A DNA stretch of 64,000 nucleotides from the NCBI RefSeq assembly GCF_030269445.1, contig NZ_BSTJ01000003.1, positions 186,001 through 250,000 on the forward strand, read 5' to 3'. Below, piece after piece: positions 61,991 to 64,000 of this stretch. The notes beneath the pieces were generated by a model. The model saw only the letters and a list, made by a program, of their open reading frames with translations. It was not told the origin of the DNA and did not search any database. The position numbers and the translations under genes were made by a program. The DNA comes from Actinoallomurus iriomotensis. GTDB lineage: Bacteria; Actinomycetota; Actinomycetes; Streptosporangiales; Streptosporangiaceae. Each line of letters opens with the position of its first letter. Position 1 is the first letter of the stretch.

Positions 61991-62528
61991 ATGACGGACC
62001 GGCCGCGCGAGGCGGAGGCCTTCCTCACGGCGTTGCAGGACCTGCCACCCAACGCGCTGAGCACCTGCGACACGTGGACGGTTCACCACATCGGCGCGCA
62101 CCTGGCCGGCAACCACGAGGAGGCGCTCCGGCACGTCGAGACGTACGCGCAGGGCAGCCCGCTGACCTCGACGCGTTCGGTCGAGGAACGCGAACCACCG
62201 TTCCGCGAGTTGTCCGGCGCCGCCCTGCTGAAGGCGGTCGAGCGCTACGAAGAGCGCATGCGGAGAGCGGTCGCCGCGGTGCTCGCCGACGACCCCGACG
62301 CCGATCCGGCCTGGACGGGCCGCCCGTTCAAGGTCGGCTCGTTCTCCTCGCACATGCGCAACGAGTGCACGATCCACCGCTGGGACTCCGCGGATGTCGC
62401 TGACCGGCGCGGCCGGGGAGCCCACCGTGGTGGGCTCCCCGGCCGCCCGGCTGCTCATGCTGTGGGGCCGCAAACCCGGCCCGCCGGACGACGTGAACCG
62501 CCTCCAGCGGCTGCCGTCCGGCTACTGA
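61991..62528 (+). pseudogene. Broken mycothiol-dependent maleylpyruvate isomerase-like gene
   Basis: The 5' part reads as an MDMPI N-terminal (DinB-like) domain: TALQDLPPNALSTCDTWTVHHIGAHLAGNHEE and HMRNECTIHRWDSADV, with the metal His residues. The usual ~70 residue stretch after HRWD is missing, and the frame shifts near 62395. The next frame then reads the C-terminal phrase RLLMLWGRKPGPPDDV, ending at 62528. So it has a deletion plus a frameshift. A protein of the N-domain alone might still be made. Confidence 0.6.
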
Positions 62529-62576
62529 CTCCGGTCAGGTACAGGCCGCGACAGACGGTCTGGATAGAGTGCGCCG

Positions 62577-64000
62577 ATGCTCGATGGACTGGACGACGTC
62601 GCATGGTCGGAGCTGGGTCACGCGTACGGAGACGCCGGTGACGTTCCCGACCTGCTGCGCCGGGCGGCGGCAGGCGGAGACGAGGCCGGGGAGGCGCTCG
62701 CGGAGCTGTACGGCTGCGTCTTTCACCAGGGCACCGTCTACTCCGCCACGGTGGCGGCCGTGCCGTTCCTCACCGAGTTGGCGCGGTGCGCACCGGAACC
62801 GCGCGACGAGTTCGTCTGGCTGCTCGGCATGCTGTCCGATCCCCACCACGCGTACGGCTCCGCGTTCGACGCCGTCAGAGCGGCGATCGCCGCGCACGCC
62901 GACGTCCTGCCGCCGCTCCTGGGCGACCCCGACCCGCAGGTGCGTGCGGCCGCCGCGTACGCCCTCGCCCAGTGCGCCGCGCCGCCGGCACCGTTGTGGG
63001 ACCGCTGGGCGGTCGAGGAGGACGCGGAGGTACGCGCCTCGCTCGCGCTCGCGCTCGGCCTGCTCGACCCGGTCCGGTCCGGTGAGCCCCTCTCCCACGC
63101 GGTCGTGCACGCTCCCCCGGCGGAGCGGGTCGCCGCCGCGCTGGCCCTGACACGGAACGGCGCGGCGTGGCCGGACGGCGCGGCGGCCGCCGTGGTCGGC
63201 GTCATGGACGACGCCGAGGTGGAGTACGCCTGGCAGCGTCACGCCGACTGGACCGACGAACTGCTGGCCGTGGCGGATGACGCCCTCGCCGCCGCCCTTC
63301 TGGAACAGATGCTCGCGTCGTCTTCCGCCCAGGTCCGCCGTGCGGGCGTGTGGGGGATGACGGTACGCGGCCAGGCCCGGCGTACGGCTCCGGCGCTGCT
63401 GCTGCCGATGGTGCGTCCGCTCCTGGACGACCCGGACGAGGGCGTACGCGGTGAGGCCGTCGGGGCGCTGCGCCGGTCCGGGGCCGCGTCCGCGCTGTTC
63501 GCCGGCGAACTCCGTGCGATCGCCGCGCGGTATCCGCGGACGGCGGATCAGGTGGCGATCACCCCGGAGCTCAAGGCCGTGGAGACCCTGATGTCGCTGG
63601 GCGACCCCGGCTGGATCGACCCGGTCTGCGCGGCCATCGCCGAGGGGCACGACACGGGGCGGATCCGGCTGCTGCGCCAGGGCATGCCGTGGAGCCGGCA
63701 GACGCTCGACGAGGTACGGCGGCGGCTCGCCGGCGCGGACGCCGCGGTGACGGCGGTCCTGGCCGCGGTCCTCGGCCAGTGGGGTTCCGATGCCGCGCCC
63801 GCCGTTCCGGAGCTGCTGGCGGCGCTGCCGCACGCGGGCGAGGCGGTGTCCCGCGCGCTGGCGCGGATGGGCCACGCCACCGCGGAGACGGTGCCGCACC
63901 TGCGGGCGCTCGCCGAACGGACCGGCGAGCTGGAACCCGCCATCGACGTGTGGCGCGTGGCCGGGGATCCGCAGTGGCTGGTCGAGGCCCTGAACGGCCT
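62577..64000 (+). CDS. HEAT-repeat-like protein (3' end outside window)
   Basis: At least 474 residues, open at the window edge. Helical repeats with the HEAT pattern are clear: DPDPQVRAAAAYALAQCA, EEDAEVRASLALALGLLD, SSAQVRRAGVWGM and DPDEGVRGEAVGALRRSG. It starts MLDGLDDVAWSELGHAYG, common in such actinobacterial proteins. TAGAGT lies 6 bases before the ATG, so it is probably leaderless. It has no recognised catalytic domain; a scaffold or protein-interaction role is likely. Confidence 0.88.
   Translation, partial: MLDGLDDVAWSELGHAYGDAGDVPDLLRRAAAGGDEAGEALAELYGCVFHQGTVYSATVAAVPFLTELARCAPEPRDEFVWLLGMLSDPHHAYGSAFDAVRAAIAAHADVLPPLLGDPDPQVRAAAAYALAQCAAPPAPLWDRWAVEEDAEVRASLALALGLLDPVRSGEPLSHAVVHAPPAERVAAALALTRNGAAWPDGAAAAVVGVMDDAEVEYAWQRHADWTDELLAVADDALAAALLEQMLASSSAQVRRAGVWGMTVRGQARRTAPALLLPMVRPLLDDPDEGVRGEAVGALRRSGAASALFAGELRAIAARYPRTADQVAITPELKAVETLMSLGDPGWIDPVCAAIAEGHDTGRIRLLRQGMPWSRQTLDEVRRRLAGADAAVTAVLAAVLGQWGSDAAPAVPELLAALPHAGEAVSRALARMGHATAETVPHLRALAERTGELEPAIDVWRVAGDPQWLVEALNG

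Noticed and set aside
58420..63999. Biosynthetic gene cluster or resistance island
   Set aside because: Only the ABC-F gene suggests resistance; no biosynthetic enzymes, transposase or integrase were found.

Overview
The window looks like chromosome from a high-GC mycelial actinomycete, probably of the Streptosporangiales/Thermomonosporaceae type. This is inference from base composition (third codon positions almost always G or C), many apparently leaderless genes with a TANNNT box about 6 bases before GTG or ATG, and actinobacterial families such as DUF3027, DUF2530, DUF3263, SigE-type sigma factor, XPB-like helicase and helicase_C_3 protein. No prophage, insertion sequence, CRISPR array, rRNA or tRNA was seen.

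Layout. 1-9.9 kb: end of serC, a six-helix membrane protein, an anchored beta-propeller protein preceded by a 27-residue membrane peptide, a stand-alone class II amidotransferase, a Uma2 nuclease, RecD2 helicase, an acetyltransferase, an aminopeptidase-like remnant, purC and an RNA 2',3'-cyclic phosphodiesterase. 9.9-15.5 kb: marR plus MFS exporter, TetR plus a divergent MDR oxidoreductase, purine permease and DUF2530. 15.5-25.4 kb: a TPR-tailed Ser/Thr kinase opposite a SLOG-like protein, a large sacsin/Hsp90-type ATPase with DUF3027, MFS, cold-shock protein and HAD phosphatase. 25.4-29.8 kb: phosphotriesterase-like and carboxymuconolactone decarboxylase-like pair opposite a CGNR regulator, then an acyl-CoA synthetase opposite a TetR. 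29.8-38.9 kb: two helicase-family proteins, a SigE-type sigma module, a monooxygenase/TetR pair that has lost both 5' ends at one junction, and an ArsR-SRPBCC fusion. 38.3-43.1 kb: scramblase-like protein, groEL under two CIRCE boxes, cspA, and a SAM-riboswitch-controlled threonine-synthase-like/ThiS-like operon. 43.3-53.4 kb: trehalose synthesis (otsA, otsB), VOC/AraC/ECF sigma run, a second membrane kinase, PadR, SAM hydrolase, cation exchanger, MarR. 53.4-64 kb: a mycosin-like protease with repeat-rich tail, a decayed kinase gene, a DUF4097 lipoprotein, ABC-F ATPase with an attenuator-like leader, an NmrA-family protein opposite a broken mycothiol-dependent isomerase-like gene, and a HEAT-repeat protein running off the edge.

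The best lead is the SAM-I riboswitch in front of a threonine-synthase homologue that overlaps a GG-terminated sulfur-carrier-like gene. SAM control of a threonine enzyme makes little sense unless the pair works in sulfur amino acid synthesis, and a protein-thiocarboxylate route to homocysteine is a testable reading. Other strong signals are the duplicated GTAACG-N7-CGTTAC operator of the CGNR locus, promoter spacers filled by palindromes (ArsR and NmrA loci), the ABC-F leader with a tetrapeptide frame and long-range pairing, and the double 5' truncation at 36870.
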